This document shows positions 62,887-64,000 of a stretch of DNA of 64,000 nucleotides, in pieces. Positions within the stretch are counted from its first letter, which is position 1. Every line of letters starts with the position of its first letter. A program made the position numbers and the translations under genes. The notes under the pieces were generated by a model. It made no database searches. It saw only the letters and a program-made list of their open reading frames with translations, and was not told the origin of the DNA. Source of the stretch: Hormoscilla sp. GUM202 (lineage in GTDB: Bacteria; Cyanobacteriota; Cyanobacteriia; Cyanobacteriales; Desertifilaceae); the NCBI GenBank assembly GCA_005518205.2, contig RFFC02000002.1, positions 186,001 to 250,000 on the forward strand, read 5' to 3'.

Positions 62887-63729
62887 TTATTTGACTTGCC
62901 GTTGGATGCCACTATTGCGATCTCCGTCTGAGCTTTCTTGTGCTAACATCACTACTTGTGACCCACTACCGTGCTTTTTAAAATAATTCCAAGAAGTCAT
63001 ATGTTCTATCTCTGATTGGCTCTGGGGGGCATTTTTATACAGAGGCACGCGGGTATTAATTTCCTCCTGGAGCAATGGGGGCAGATCGCTAAAGCTAGGG
63101 ACTTTACGGCCCCAAGCACTATAGACCAGATAGCCCGGGCGATCGCCCATTTTCATCCAAGGCACCCAAGGTCCAATCCTGTTCCAACCTAGGAGGGTTT
63201 TAGAAACAGAAGTTATTTCTGGATTTTGCCACTCTGCTGTGGGAACCGTTAGTTTAAACAGCTCGGTGGCTTGATAAATAGGCTGCGGGCTGTAGGGAGA
63301 AAATCTGCGATCGTCTGCTAAAGGGTTGGGGTAATAAGAAAACAAATCGAAAACAAACACCGTAGTCTCCCCCTCGACTATGGCTGAAAAGGGGCCTTTA
63401 AAATTTCCTTGCACTCCATTGTTCGCCACATGAACCACAGGCAGCATCTCCTCCGTCCAGGGGTTTTTCCACTTTCGCAGAACCTCCCCCGTCTTCGGAT
63501 CTAGATAGAAGGTCAGCTCTCTAGAAGCAAAATCCCAACCGCCTTCTGGGTTAGCAATACATCGAGCGGCGTTCATACCCAAGATTTGGAACAAATGCTG
63601 TTTCCGCTCTCCCGGCTCTACAGAATACACCGAACCCACCCAGGTCATAAAGGATTGTGAGTCATCGGTGCTGGCCCGCACCTTTACCCAGTCTCTAGCT
63701 TCAAGCTGTTCTTTGCTAAAATCAACCAT
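62887..63729 (-). CDS. DUF1838 family protein
   Basis: The protein is 280 residues. DUF1838 features are WVKVRASTDDSQSFMTWVGSVY, LFQILGMNAARC, SRELTFYLDPKTGEVLRKWKNPW and VVHVANNGVQGNF, and near the end MTSWNYFKKHG. Such proteins are all-beta and of unknown function, often found in cyanobacteria and proteobacteria. No signal peptide is seen here. The last 20 residues (SSDGDRNSGIQRQVK) are not conserved in appearance. Confidence 0.85.
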   Translation of the reverse strand: MVDFSKEQLEARDWVKVRASTDDSQSFMTWVGSVYSVEPGERKQHLFQILGMNAARCIANPEGGWDFASRELTFYLDPKTGEVLRKWKNPWTEEMLPVVHVANNGVQGNFKGPFSAIVEGETTVFVFDLFSYYPNPLADDRRFSPYSPQPIYQATELFKLTVPTAEWQNPEITSVSKTLLGWNRIGPWVPWMKMGDRPGYLVYSAWGRKVPSFSDLPPLLQEEINTRVPLYKNAPQSQSEIEHMTSWNYFKKHGSGSQVVMLAQESSDGDRNSGIQRQVK

Positions 63730-64000
63730 CTAGCTTTGCCTCTCTTATCTTAGATGTATTAGATGTAATATATACCCTGAAAATCCCCTTCACCCCCCAA
63801 TACTTCGTAGGTTTTGCAATAAATTCCTCGGGAAGGGAGTGGGGAGGGGGGAGGGGGGAGTGGGGAGAGAGAAGAGGAGAGGGGAGAGGGAGACACTCCG
63901 ACGCATCCGGTCGTCTTCTCCAATCCCCGCGTCCGGTGCGTCCGGTGCGTCCGGTGCGTCTTCCCCCCTCGCTCCGGACAAGTTGTTAACCGAGAAGTAT
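63730..64000. other. Low-complexity spacer at window end
   Basis: A purine-rich run (ggggaggggggagg.., 63837-63893) is followed by four gcgtccggt units (63929-63960). No gene was found. The strand asymmetry resembles other simple-sequence tracts in this window (61037-61075, mirror composition). Confidence 0.6.

Overview
The window is cyanobacterial chromosomal DNA, most likely from a filamentous non-heterocystous (Oscillatoriales-type) species. Evidence: the octamer GCGATCGC and its core CGATCG occur throughout; there are two chlorophyll biosynthesis genes (chlI, acsF), ycf20, xisH/xisI, several Uma2-family genes, DUF2996, a CHASE2-kinase and a cyanobacterial lipoxygenase. Gene density is low for a bacterium. 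Long spacers are full of dispersed palindromic repeats, tandem repeats, decayed genes and toxin-antitoxin remnants. No rRNA, tRNA or CRISPR array was recognised by eye.

Region 1 (1-7.4 kb) is accessory DNA. The C-terminus of an ABC exporter enters from the left and a second NHLM-type exporter subunit lies at 2.7-4.8 kb. Between them sit a deaminase-type toxin domain with a one-base-overlapping Imm1-like immunity gene, bracketed by ~80-bp direct repeats, and a xisH/xisI pair in which xisH carries an in-frame stop. A broken antitoxin/VapC pair and two tandem Uma2 genes follow. A complete-looking group II intron (about 7.6-10.05 kb, minus strand) sits 12 bp behind the stop of a nuclease-like gene.

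Region 2 (10.7-32.2 kb) mixes core genes (dapB, chlI, uvrC, trmB, acsF) with an alpha/beta hydrolase, a CHASE2-Ser/Thr kinase, a secreted GDSL/RTX esterase, a potassium channel with a zinc ribbon, and a C5-cytosine methyltransferase. An IS630 element cleanly interrupts a metallophosphoesterase gene. A dispersed repeat is embedded in frame in trmB.

Region 3 (32.2-46.5 kb) holds an M48 protease, TM2, DUF2996, HD and XRE genes, a DUF6888/DUF6887 pair, a HindIII-like restriction-modification system, a RelE-type toxin with two tandem antitoxin copies, typA, a HEAT-repeat gene, a broken VapBC-like pair and a third Uma2 gene.

Region 4 (46.5-64 kb) holds a kinase fused to a beta-helix domain, an MBL-fold protein, an HtrA-like protease followed by a DUF58 gene, and two paralogous ~35-residue membrane microproteins. 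Seven head-to-tail copies of a 105-bp unit lie between the microproteins. Further right are a DUF309 gene, a glycerate kinase cut short at an HNH remnant, ycf20, a GT39 glycosyltransferase, a lipoxygenase, a segmental duplication carrying the end of a SEL1-repeat gene, and a DUF1838 gene.

All family names come from reading motifs; no database search was run.
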